Positions 7,466 through 15,338 of a stretch of 38,847 nt of DNA are shown in pieces. How positions within the stretch are numbered: the first letter of the stretch is position 1; each line of letters begins with the position of its first letter. Both the position numbers and the translations under genes were made by a program. The notes under the pieces are model-generated. The model was not told the origin of the DNA, searched no databases, and worked only from the letters and a program-made list of their open reading frames with translations. This DNA is from Neoroseomonas rubea (GTDB lineage: Bacteria; Pseudomonadota; Alphaproteobacteria; Acetobacterales; Acetobacteraceae): NCBI RefSeq assembly GCF_016106015.1, contig NZ_JACADQ010000012.1, positions 1 to 38,847 on the forward strand. The letters are read 5' to 3'.

Positions 7466-8388
7466 CAGGCCGCCGCGGCGAGAGGCTGCACGCGGGACAG
7501 GCGCGCGAGCAGGTAATCGACCTCTGCCGCCGTCTCCGCGCTCAGCTTCGGCCCCGGGGCGCGCAGCGTGGCATGCGCGATGATACCGCGCTTCACCAGC
7601 ACGTATTTCCGGATTGCCAGGCCGAGGCCCGGCTGCACTTCCGTGCGGATTAGCGGCAGGTGCAGGTCGAACAGATCCTGCGCTGCGTCCCGCTGCCCGG
7701 CCCACATCAGCCTGCAGACGCCGACCAGCATCTCGGGGAAGGCGTAGCCCGTCATGATGCCGTCCGCGCCGCGGGAGAGTTCCTCGGGCAGGAACTGGCC
7801 GCCGACGCCGCCCAGGATCGACAGGCGCGGCATCTTACCTTCCGCCTCCAGGCGCCGCACCGCGGTCAGCTTGTCGAGGCCGGGCCAGTCCTCCGCCTTC
7901 AGCATCACCACGCGGGCGTCCTGCGCCATGCGCGCGATCATCGGCGCCGTCATGGTGATGCCGGTCAGCTGTGGATAGTCCTGCAGCACGAAGGGCGCGT
8001 CGATCGTCTCGACCGCCTGGGCGATGTAGGAGACGACGGCCTCGTCCCCCTTCAGCCCCGGCGGCGGCGAGACCATGATGCCGGCCGCGCCGAGGTCGAG
8101 CACCGCGCGCGAGAGCGCCTTCATCTGCGCGAAGCCGGGCGCCGAGGCGCCGACCACCACCGGCACGCGCCCCGCGACGCGTTTCAGTACGCGCGCGACG
8201 AAGGCGACGCTCTCCTCCTGCGTCAGCTTCGGCGCTTCCCCCATCACGCCGAGCAGCGTCATCCCGGACGCGCCGGCGGCAAGGAACGCGTCGGTCATGC
8301 GGTCCGCGCTGTCGAGGTCGAGCGCGCCGTCGGGCAGGAACGGCGTGGGGGCGATGACGAAAACGCCCTTGGCGGATCGGTCGAGCAT
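7465..8388 (-). CDS. DapA-superfamily (dihydrodipicolinate synthase-like) class I aldolase/lyase
   Basis: 307-residue TIM-barrel protein of the DapA/N-acetylneuraminate lyase superfamily, which forms a Schiff base between a Lys and a 2-keto acid. The Schiff-base Lys is K164 in VVMLKAED and the carboxylate-binding loop is V48-M-G-E51, where DapA has TTGE. At the place of the canonical catalytic Tyr (YNVP) the sequence reads Q136-D-Y-P, so the Tyr is shifted by two residues. It is therefore unlikely to be lysine-biosynthetic dapA. I chose the ATG at 8388 because GGAAGGG lies at good distance; an in-frame ATG at 8394 is possible. It is divergent from the PrpF gene by about 55 bp and probably shares that pathway. 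Confidence 0.82.
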   Translation of the reverse strand: MLDRSAKGVFVIAPTPFLPDGALDLDSADRMTDAFLAAGASGMTLLGVMGEAPKLTQEESVAFVARVLKRVAGRVPVVVGASAPGFAQMKALSRAVLDLGAAGIMVSPPPGLKGDEAVVSYIAQAVETIDAPFVLQDYPQLTGITMTAPMIARMAQDARVVMLKAEDWPGLDKLTAVRRLEAEGKMPRLSILGGVGGQFLPEELSRGADGIMTGYAFPEMLVGVCRLMWAGQRDAAQDLFDLHLPLIRTEVQPGLGLAIRKYVLVKRGIIAHATLRAPGPKLSAETAAEVDYLLARLSRVQPLAAAA

Positions 8389-8445
8389 GGGCATCCCTTC
8401 CGGCTGGAACCGCCCCACCATAGCGCCCGCGAGAGGAACCGCCAG

Positions 8446-9585
8446 ATGGACCAGGCCTTCATCCCCGCCGTCTTCATGCGCGGGGGCTCCTCCAAGGGCG
8501 TGTTCTTCCACCGGAAGGACCTGCCGGAGGACCGCGCGCGACGCGACGCCATCTTCCTCTCCGTCCTCGGCAGCCCCGACCCCTATGGGCGGCAGCTGGA
8601 CGGATTGGGCGGCGGCATCTCCTCGCTCTCGAAGGCGGTCATCATCGGGGCGCCGACACATCCGGACGCGGATGTGGACTACCTGTTTGCCCAGGTCGCG
8701 GTGGACCGGCCGCTGGTGGACTGGTCGTCCAATTGCGGCAACCTCTCCTCCGCCGTCGGTCCCTTCGCGGTGGATGAGGGGCTGGTGCGCGCCAGCGACG
8801 GGGAAGCGCTGATCCGCATCCACCAGGTGAACACGCAGCGCATCATCCATGCGCGCTTCCCCGTGCGCGGCGGGCGCGCCGCGGTCGCGGGCGAATTCGC
8901 CATGGCGGGTGTCGCGGGCACGGGCGCGCGCATCCGGCTGGATTTCCTCGCACCTGGCGGCGGCGCCACGGGCGCGCTGCTGCCGACCGGCAACCCGCGC
9001 GACACGCTCGAGCATGAGGGCCGGCGCTATGCTGCGACACTCGTCGATGCCGCGAATGCCTGCGTCTTCCTCGATGCGCGCGAACTGGGCCTATCCGGCA
9101 CCGAGAGTCCGGACGCGATCGAGGCCGATGCCACGCTGATGGCGCGCCTCGACGCGCTGCGACGCCTCGCCGCGGTCTGCATGGGCCTTGCCGAGCGACC
9201 GGAGGATGCGCCGCTCGCCATCCCAAAGGTCGCCGTCGTCGCGCCGCCGGCGGAATATCGGGCGCTCGACAGCGCATCGATCGCCGCCGGCACGCACGAC
9301 ATCGCGGTGCGCATGATCTCCATGGAGCGCGCCCACCGTGCCGTACCGCTGACCGGGGGCATGGCGCTCGGCGTCGCCTGCCGGATCGAGGGATCCCTTC
9401 CCCATGCGCTGGCCGCGCCGCTCCGGACGGAGGAGGTGCGCGTCGCCAATCCCTCGGGCCTGCTGTCCGTCGGCGCCGAGGTTTCGCGTCGCGAAACGGG
9501 ATGGTTCGCGGACAGCGCCGTAGTGTTCCGCAGTGCGCGGCGGCTGATGCAGGGCGCGGTCGCCGTGCCGATGCGCCTGCTTTGA
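8446..9585 (+). CDS. PrpF-family cis/trans isomerase or tautomerase (2-methylaconitate isomerase / 4-oxalomesaconate tautomerase-like)
   Basis: 379-residue protein of the PrpF family (diaminopimelate epimerase-like fold). The family includes 2-methylaconitate isomerase PrpF and the 4-oxalomesaconate tautomerases GalD/LigU. Signatures: MRGGSSKGVFF (11-21), LGGGISSLSK (54-63) and SSNCGN (94-99). K63 and C97 fit the Lys/Cys acid-base pair reported for PrpF, with the same 34-residue spacing as I recall it. The ATG at 8446 follows GAGAGGAA. It is the first gene of a ten-gene operon. There is no acnD or prpC nearby, so methylcitrate metabolism is unlikely. The adjacent COG3618 hydrolases fit a pyrone/oxalomesaconate-like or aconitate-like substrate. 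Confidence 0.85.
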   Translation: MDQAFIPAVFMRGGSSKGVFFHRKDLPEDRARRDAIFLSVLGSPDPYGRQLDGLGGGISSLSKAVIIGAPTHPDADVDYLFAQVAVDRPLVDWSSNCGNLSSAVGPFAVDEGLVRASDGEALIRIHQVNTQRIIHARFPVRGGRAAVAGEFAMAGVAGTGARIRLDFLAPGGGATGALLPTGNPRDTLEHEGRRYAATLVDAANACVFLDARELGLSGTESPDAIEADATLMARLDALRRLAAVCMGLAERPEDAPLAIPKVAVVAPPAEYRALDSASIAAGTHDIAVRMISMERAHRAVPLTGGMALGVACRIEGSLPHALAAPLRTEEVRVANPSGLLSVGAEVSRRETGWFADSAVVFRSARRLMQGAVAVPMRLL

Positions 9586-9643
9586 AGCGCGCCCCGCGCG
9601 TGGCATATCTGGGCACGTCCAGGAAACACCGGGGAAACCTCCC

Positions 9644-10621
9644 ATGATCCGCCGCCGCCCGCTGCTCGGCGCCACCGCGTTGCTCATCCCTTCCGTCGCA
9701 CGGGCGCAGGCGGTATGGCCGGATCGCCCGATCCGCGTCGTCGTGCCCTTCGCCGCGGGCGGCAATGCGGATGTCGTCGCGCGCATCCTGCAGCCACGCC
9801 TGCAGGAGAAACTCGGCCCGCCCGTGGTGATCGAGAACCGCCCCGGCGCCGGTGGCGCGGTCGGCGCCGCCGAGGTCGCGCGAGCCCGGCCCGACGGCTA
9901 CACGCTGCTGATCGGATCGAACGGCCCGCTCAGCGTGAACCCCGCCGTGCAGGCCCGCCTGCCCTACGATGCCGAGCGCGACTTCGCGCCCGTCGCGATG
10001 GCCATGCAGGTGCCGCATTGCCTGATGGTGCAGCAGGGCGCGCCGCAGCGCAGCCTGGCGGATGTCATCGCCGCCTCCCGCGCGCAACCCGATGCGCTGG
10101 GGGCCGGCACCGCCGGCGTGGCGAGCGCGACGCATCTCTCGCTCGAAGCGTTCAAGCTCGCCTCGGGCGCGCGCATCCTGCACGTGCCTTATCGCGGCGG
10201 TGGCGCGGCGCTCCCGGATTTCGTGGCCGGCAACATCCCTATGCTGTTCACTGAGTTCTCCACCGCCCTGCCGCTGCACCGCGACAGCAAGGGGCGCATC
10301 CTCGCGGTGGCCTCGGCGGCGCGGCTGAACGCGCTGCCCGACGTGCCGACCATGATCGAACAGGGTGTCGCAGGCTTCACCGCGGCGTCTTATGTCGGGC
10401 TGCTCGCCCCCGCCGGCACGCCGGCGGAGGTGCTGCGTCGGCTTGGCGAGGCGATGACCGCCATCGTCGCCGAAGCCGACTTCCGCCAGCGCATGGAAGG
10501 CATGGGCGGCGAGGCGGCGACCGGCGCGCTCGCCACGCCCGCGGGCTTCGCCACCTTCATCCGGGACGACCTCAACCGCTCGCGCGAAGTCGTGCGCGCC
10601 GCCGGCATCACCGCACAATGA
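9644..10621 (+). CDS. Bug/TctC-family periplasmic solute-binding protein (first copy)
   Basis: 325-residue binding protein of the tripartite tricarboxylate transporter (TTT) class, which usually captures carboxylates in the periplasm. An N-terminal signal with an RRR start and an ARAQA-like end (about residues 1-23) suggests Tat or Sec export. Family blocks: WPDRPIRVVVPFAAGG, ENRPGAGG and PDGYTLL. It lies 58 bp after the PrpF gene and overlaps the next gene by ATGA (10618-10621). No TctA/TctB membrane genes are in the window, so it must work with a permease encoded elsewhere or act as a sensor partner. Confidence 0.9.
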   Translation: MIRRRPLLGATALLIPSVARAQAVWPDRPIRVVVPFAAGGNADVVARILQPRLQEKLGPPVVIENRPGAGGAVGAAEVARARPDGYTLLIGSNGPLSVNPAVQARLPYDAERDFAPVAMAMQVPHCLMVQQGAPQRSLADVIAASRAQPDALGAGTAGVASATHLSLEAFKLASGARILHVPYRGGGAALPDFVAGNIPMLFTEFSTALPLHRDSKGRILAVASAARLNALPDVPTMIEQGVAGFTAASYVGLLAPAGTPAEVLRRLGEAMTAIVAEADFRQRMEGMGGEAATGALATPAGFATFIRDDLNRSREVVRAAGITAQ

Positions 10622-11469
10622 CGGCGCGAGCAACCCCGCCCGGCGCGACAGACTGCCACTGCCACATCTTCGGCCCCGCGGCGCGTTTCCCCTATGCCGA
10701 GCCGCGGTCCTACACGCCGGAAGACGAGACGCTCGAGGACTACCTCGCGCTGCTCGACCGGCTCGGCCTCGATCGCGGCGTCATCGTGCAGCCTTCGGCC
10801 TATGACCGCGACAATGCCTGCACGCTCGATGCGCTGCGCCGCGCGCCGGACCGGTTGCGCGGCGTTGCCGTGGTGGGCGCCGAGGCGACGGAGGCGACGC
10901 TGCGCGCCATGCACCGCGACGGCATCCGCGGCCTGCGCGCGAACGAGTACCGGCGCGACGGCGTCGCGGCCTATCACGGGGGCGTTCGCCTCGCGGAGAT
11001 CGAGCCCTTCTTCCCGCTGATGGCCGAGCTCGGCTGGCACCTGCAGTTATGGATCGACGCGCGGCATCTGCCGGAGCTTGAGCCGCGGCTCGCGAAGGTG
11101 CCCGTGCCGATCGTGGTGGACCACATGGGCCGCATGCACCACAGCCATGGCGTGAACGACCCGGGTTTCCAGGCGCTGCGCCGCGGCGTCGCGGAAGGGC
11201 GCTACATGGCGAAGGTATCCGGCACCTATCGGTTGGGCGCTACGAAGCCCTACTATCTCGAGGCGAAGCCGTTCCACGATGCGCTGGTGGCGGCCAATCC
11301 GGATGCGCTGGTGTGGGGCACGGACTGGCCGCATCCGCGCCCGGACGGCGGCCGTCCCGATGCGGGACGGCTGCTCGAGGTCTTCCTCGACTGGACGCCG
11401 GATCCCGTGCTGCGGCGAAAGATCCTGACCGATACGCCGGCGCGCCTCTACGATTTCCCGCCCGCCTGA
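10618..11469 (+). CDS. COG3618 amidohydrolase (2-pyrone-4,6-dicarboxylate lactonase-like), first copy
   Basis: 283-residue TIM-barrel amidohydrolase of the LigI/sulfomuconolactonase group, which hydrolyses lactones. Landmarks: H14-x-H16 in TDCHCHIFGP, H169 in VVDHMGR and the catalytic D236 in GTDWPHP. It overlaps the Bug protein gene by ATGA. The tandem neighbour at 11484-12323 has the same landmarks at nearly identical positions, so the two are paralogues. LigI opens a pyrone dicarboxylate to oxalomesaconate, the substrate of PrpF-family tautomerases, so the PrpF/COG3618 pair is functionally suggestive. Confidence 0.85.
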   Translation: MTARATPPGATDCHCHIFGPAARFPYAEPRSYTPEDETLEDYLALLDRLGLDRGVIVQPSAYDRDNACTLDALRRAPDRLRGVAVVGAEATEATLRAMHRDGIRGLRANEYRRDGVAAYHGGVRLAEIEPFFPLMAELGWHLQLWIDARHLPELEPRLAKVPVPIVVDHMGRMHHSHGVNDPGFQALRRGVAEGRYMAKVSGTYRLGATKPYYLEAKPFHDALVAANPDALVWGTDWPHPRPDGGRPDAGRLLEVFLDWTPDPVLRRKILTDTPARLYDFPPA

Positions 11470-11483
11470 ACGAGCGAGACCGC

Positions 11484-12323
11484 ATGGCTTCCGACCGCCG
11501 CCCGACCTTCGCGCTGCCACCCGGCACCTGCGACACGCATGTCCATATCTGGGGGCCCTTCGACCGCTTCCCGGTCGCGCCCGGCGCGCCCTATACGCCG
11601 CCCGAGCGCAACCGCGACGACCTCGTCGCGCTGCATGCACGGCTCGGCGTGCAGCGCGCCGTCATCGTCCAGACCACCGTCTACAAGGCCGACAACAGGG
11701 CCATGCTCGACGGCATCGCGCGAAGCGGCGGCGCCTGGCGCGGCGTCGCGCTGGTGGATGAGACGTTCGGGGATGCGGAATACCGCGCGCTGGACGATGG
11801 CGGCGTGCGCGGCGTGCGCTTCGGCTTCGTCAAGCACCTCGGCGGCATCCCGGACCTCGACCTGGTGCGCCGCACGGCCGACCGCATCGCGGAGATGGGC
11901 TGGCATCTGGTGCTGCACCTCGATGCCGCGAACATCCCGGAGTTCGAGGCGCTGCTGCGCTCCTTCCGCCTGCCCGTCGTGATCGACCATATGGGCCGCG
12001 TGCCGGTGGCCGATGGCCTTGATCAACCGGCCTTCCGCATCCTGCTCGACCTGTTGCGCGCGCCCAATTGGTGGGTGAAGGTCTCGGGCAGCGAGCGCAT
12101 CTCCGCCGCCGGCCCGCCCTTCCGGGACGCCATCCCCTTCGCCCGCGCGCTGATGATAGCCGCACCGGACCGGGTGCTCTGGGGCACGGACTGGCCGCAT
12201 CCCAATGTGCGCTGGATGCCGGACGAGGCCGACCTCGTGGACCTGCTGCCCGAATTCGGCGACGCGGCCGCGCTGCAGCGCCTGCTGGTCGACAACCCCG
12301 CACGCCTCTACGGCTTCGCATGA
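11484..12323 (+). CDS. COG3618 amidohydrolase (lactonase-like), second copy
   Basis: 279-residue paralogue of the preceding gene product. Landmarks: H19-x-H21 in CDTHVHIWGP, H169 in VIDHMGR and D236 in GTDWPHP. The substrate loops differ: FGFVKHLGG (about 113-121) replaces the RANEYRRDG region of the first copy. This suggests a different lactone, a different isomer or a heteromeric enzyme. I chose the ATG at 11484, 14 bp after the previous stop, because the conserved sequence begins there and the longer frame runs antiparallel to nothing useful. The stop overlaps the hydratase start (ATGA, 12320-12323). Confidence 0.85.
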   Translation: MASDRRPTFALPPGTCDTHVHIWGPFDRFPVAPGAPYTPPERNRDDLVALHARLGVQRAVIVQTTVYKADNRAMLDGIARSGGAWRGVALVDETFGDAEYRALDDGGVRGVRFGFVKHLGGIPDLDLVRRTADRIAEMGWHLVLHLDAANIPEFEALLRSFRLPVVIDHMGRVPVADGLDQPAFRILLDLLRAPNWWVKVSGSERISAAGPPFRDAIPFARALMIAAPDRVLWGTDWPHPNVRWMPDEADLVDLLPEFGDAAALQRLLVDNPARLYGFA

Positions 12324-13168
12324 GCGGCAACCTGCAATCCTGGATCGGCCGGACGCGCAGCGTCGAGGATGAGATGGCCGCGCCACTCGTCCGCCGCATG
12401 GCCGCGCTGACCGACCGCGCCGACATCTCGTGGGAGCATGGCGCGGTGGTGCCCGCGCATTGGCTCTGCATGCTGTTCGACGATGCCGCGCCGCAATCGG
12501 CCCTCGGCCCGGATGGCCACCCGGCGAAGGGCGACTTCCTGCCGCCCGTGCCCCTGCCGCGGCGGATGCTCGGCGGGCGGCGCCTCACCTACACCGCCCC
12601 CGTACGCGTGGGGGACAGGCTCACGCGCGTAACGGAGATCGCCGCCATCACGCCGAAGGTCGGGCGCAGCGGCGCGATGATCTTCGTCATGCTGCGCCAC
12701 ACCATCACCGGCCCCGCGGGCCTCGTCGCGACGGAAGAACAGGACATCGCCTATCTCGAGGCGAAGCGGAACGCGCCCGCGCCGAAGGATCCGCCGGCCA
12801 CCGTGCCGAATGCCGCCTGGCGGGAGCCCTTCGCACCGGATCAGACGACGCTGTTCCGCTACTCCGCCCTCGCCTTCAACGGTCACCGCATCCACTACGA
12901 TCCGGATTATGCGCGTGACGTCGAGGGCTATCCGGCGCTCGTCGTGAACGGCGGCGTGACGACGCTCTTCCTGCTGGAAGCGGCACTGCGCCATGCACCA
13001 GGCGCGCGCATCCATGGCTATGACGCGCGCACGCTGCAGCCGCTGTTCTGCGGCCGGAAGGGCGCGCTCTGCGGCGACGCGCCCGATGCGGAAGGGCGCC
13101 GCACCCTCTGGGCCGAGGACGAGACCGGCGCGATGGCGCTGCGCCTGACGGCGAAGGTCGCACCATGA
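12320..13168 (+). CDS. MaoC/HTD2-like acyl-CoA hydratase, second copy
   Basis: 282-residue paralogue of the 3190-4065 product. It shares DGHPAKG (65-71), LPPVPLPRRM (74-83), PKVGRSG (112-118), FRYS (179-182), NGHRIHYD (187-194) and the unusual VNGG (209-212) where most HTD2 proteins have VHGP. It would hydrate or dehydrate a CoA ester made by the adjacent CaiB enzyme. ATGA overlaps bind it to the amidohydrolase before and the CoA-transferase after. The substrate probably resembles itaconyl-, mesaconyl- or a larger dicarboxylic enoyl-CoA, which is inference. Confidence 0.8.
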   Translation: MSGNLQSWIGRTRSVEDEMAAPLVRRMAALTDRADISWEHGAVVPAHWLCMLFDDAAPQSALGPDGHPAKGDFLPPVPLPRRMLGGRRLTYTAPVRVGDRLTRVTEIAAITPKVGRSGAMIFVMLRHTITGPAGLVATEEQDIAYLEAKRNAPAPKDPPATVPNAAWREPFAPDQTTLFRYSALAFNGHRIHYDPDYARDVEGYPALVVNGGVTTLFLLEAALRHAPGARIHGYDARTLQPLFCGRKGALCGDAPDAEGRRTLWAEDETGAMALRLTAKVAP

Positions 13169-14367
13169 GCGGGCCCCTCGCCGGCATCCGCGTGCTCGAC
13201 CTCTCGGCGGTCGTGGTCGGGCCCATCTGCACGCATGTGCTCTGCGAGCACGGTGCGGAGGTGATCAAGGTGGAGGCGCCGACCGGGGACCTGCTCCGCC
13301 ACCTCGCCGGCAAGGGCCGCAGCGCGGGGATGAACGGGAAGTTCCTGAACTTCAACCGCGGCAAGCGCTCGCTCGCGATCGATCTGAAGAAGCCGGCCGG
13401 CATCGCCGCGCTGCGCCGCGTCGCCGCCACCGTCGATGTCTTCGTCACCAACATCCGGCCGGACGCGCAGGCGCGGCTCGGCGTCGATGCCGATGCGCTG
13501 CGTGCCCTCGCGCCGCGGCTGATCCATTGTTCCATCACCGGCTTCGGCTCGGGCGGCCCCTATGCGGGGCGGCCGGCCTACGACACGGTCATCCAGGGGG
13601 CGGCGGGCGTCGCCGGCGCCTTCGCCGCTTCCACCGGCGAACCGCGCTATACGCCCTTCCTTGTTGCTGACCACACGGTCGGCCTGATCGCGGCACAGAT
13701 GATCGGCTTCGCCCTGTTCCGCCGCGAGCGGACCGGCGTCGGCGAGTCGATCGAGGTGCCGATGTTCGAGAACATGGCCGCCTACATCATGCAGGAGCAT
13801 CTCGGCGCGCATTCCTTCCGCCCGCCGATCGGCCCGCCCGGCGACCACCGGGTGCTGAGCCCGGACGGCAAGCCGCTGCCGACGAAGGACGGCTACATCT
13901 GCATCTCCGCCAACACCGACGCGCAGGCGCACGCCTTCTTCGATGCGATCGGCCGGCCGGAGCTCAAGACCGACCCACGCTTCGCGACGATCGCGCAGCG
14001 CGTCCAGCACACGAAGGACTACTTCCACATCCGCGCCACCTCGCTGGGCGGGCGGACGACGGCGGAGTGGCTCGAGATCCTCGACCGGATGGACGTACCG
14101 GCCGCTCCGTACAACAGCCTCGCCTCGCTCGTTGAGGACCCGCATCTCCTCGCCGTCGGCATGGTGCGGGAGGAAGAACACCCGACCGAGGGTCCGACCT
14201 GGGCGATCGGTGCGCCGAACCGCTTCTCCGGTGGCAATGCGCCGGCGCGCGCGCCCGCGCCGCGCCTCGGCGCGGATGGCGCCGCGGTGCTCGCGGAGGC
14301 GGGCCTGCCGCCCGAGGAGATCGCAGCTCTGCGCCACGACGGCGTGCTCATCGAGGATCGCGCATGA
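13165..14367 (+). CDS. CaiB/BaiF family (type III) CoA-transferase, first copy
   Basis: 400-residue class III CoA-transferase. It moves CoA from a donor such as succinyl-CoA to a carboxylic acid. N-terminal block: GIRVLDLSAVVVGP and GAEVIKVEAP. The catalytic Asp is D169 in LVADHTVG, the same number as in formyl-CoA transferase. Length is normal for the family. It overlaps the hydratase (ATGA, 13165-13168) and the second Bug protein (ATGA, 14364-14367). Together with the MaoC hydratase it could activate and hydrate an unsaturated dicarboxylate, as in the itaconate CoA-transferase/hydratase pair. Confidence 0.9.
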   Translation: MSGPLAGIRVLDLSAVVVGPICTHVLCEHGAEVIKVEAPTGDLLRHLAGKGRSAGMNGKFLNFNRGKRSLAIDLKKPAGIAALRRVAATVDVFVTNIRPDAQARLGVDADALRALAPRLIHCSITGFGSGGPYAGRPAYDTVIQGAAGVAGAFAASTGEPRYTPFLVADHTVGLIAAQMIGFALFRRERTGVGESIEVPMFENMAAYIMQEHLGAHSFRPPIGPPGDHRVLSPDGKPLPTKDGYICISANTDAQAHAFFDAIGRPELKTDPRFATIAQRVQHTKDYFHIRATSLGGRTTAEWLEILDRMDVPAAPYNSLASLVEDPHLLAVGMVREEEHPTEGPTWAIGAPNRFSGGNAPARAPAPRLGADGAAVLAEAGLPPEEIAALRHDGVLIEDRA

Positions 14368-15335
14368 CCCTTTTCACCCGTCGCGCCGCCATCACCGGCG
14401 CCACGCTCGCCCCCTTCGCCGTCGTGCAGGCGCAGCCGGCCTGGCCTGACCGGCCGGTGCGTCTCGTCGTGCCCTTCACGCCGGGTGGGTCCACCGACAT
14501 CCTCGCGCGCGCCATGGGCCAGCGCCTGTCGGAGATCTTCGGCCAGCCCTTCGTCATCGAGAACCGCCCGGGCGCGGGCGGCACTCTGGGATCGGAACAG
14601 GTTTTCCGCGCTGCGCCGGACGGCCACACGCTGATGATGGGGCATATCGGTACGCTCGCGGTGAACCCGGCGCTCTACCGCAACCTGTCGTTCGACATCG
14701 GTGCCTTCGTGCCCGTCGCGCTCGTCGCCAACGTCGCGAACTTCCTCGTCGTGACGAACCGGCTAGAGGCAACCGACGTGCGGTCGCTGATCGCGCTGGC
14801 CAAGCGCGATCCGGGGCGCCTGACCTACGGATCGGGCGGCAATGGCAGCGCCGCGCATATCGCCGTCGTCGCCTTCATGGAAGCCACGGGGACCGAGATG
14901 ACCCATGTGCCCTATCGCGGCACAGGCCCGATGATGAACGACCTGATTGCCGGCACCATCAACCTGACGATGACGGGCGGACCACCCGCGCTGCCGCCGG
15001 TGCGGGCGGGACAGCTGCGCGCGCTCGGGATCTCTTCGCGCGAACGCCTGGCGTCGGCCGCCGACATCCCGACGATCGCCGAACAGGGCGTGCCGGGCTT
15101 CGAGGCGCTGCAATGGTACGGCATCGTCGCCCCGCCCGGCACGCCCGCGCCGCTCGTGGCGCGGCTGAACGAGGCATGCAACGGAATTCTCGGGGAGGCG
15201 CCGTTCCGCGCGCGGCTGGAGACCGAGGGCGCGACCGCGCAGCCCGTCACGCCCGCGGCCTTCGGCGCCTACATCGCGGCCGAGCGCGAGCGCTGGGGTG
15301 CGCTGATCCGCCGCGCCAATGTCACACTGGGCTGA
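14364..15335 (+). CDS. Bug/TctC-family periplasmic solute-binding protein (second copy)
   Basis: 323-residue TTT-type binding protein. The signal peptide (about residues 1-24, TRRAAITGATLAPF then VVQAQ) has an RR start compatible with Tat export. Family blocks: WPDRPVRLVVPFTPGG, ENRPGAGG and PDGHTLM. It is divergent in sequence from the first Bug copy, so it is not a recent duplicate and likely binds a different or related carboxylate. It is coupled by ATGA to the CoA-transferase, and the next gene starts three bases after its stop. No membrane partner genes are present here. Confidence 0.9.
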   Translation: MTLFTRRAAITGATLAPFAVVQAQPAWPDRPVRLVVPFTPGGSTDILARAMGQRLSEIFGQPFVIENRPGAGGTLGSEQVFRAAPDGHTLMMGHIGTLAVNPALYRNLSFDIGAFVPVALVANVANFLVVTNRLEATDVRSLIALAKRDPGRLTYGSGGNGSAAHIAVVAFMEATGTEMTHVPYRGTGPMMNDLIAGTINLTMTGGPPALPPVRAGQLRALGISSRERLASAADIPTIAEQGVPGFEALQWYGIVAPPGTPAPLVARLNEACNGILGEAPFRARLETEGATAQPVTPAAFGAYIAAERERWGALIRRANVTLG

Positions 15336-15338
15336 AGC

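Noticed and set aside
7465-8388. dapA of lysine biosynthesis
   Set aside because: The TTGE and YNVP motifs are both altered and there are no lysine-pathway neighbours. The same applies to the second copy at 35984-36907.
7660-8445. Long N-terminal extension in frame with the PrpF gene
   Set aside because: It is antisense to the DapA-like gene and has no family similarity. PrpF homology begins at the ATG at 8446, which has a ribosome site.
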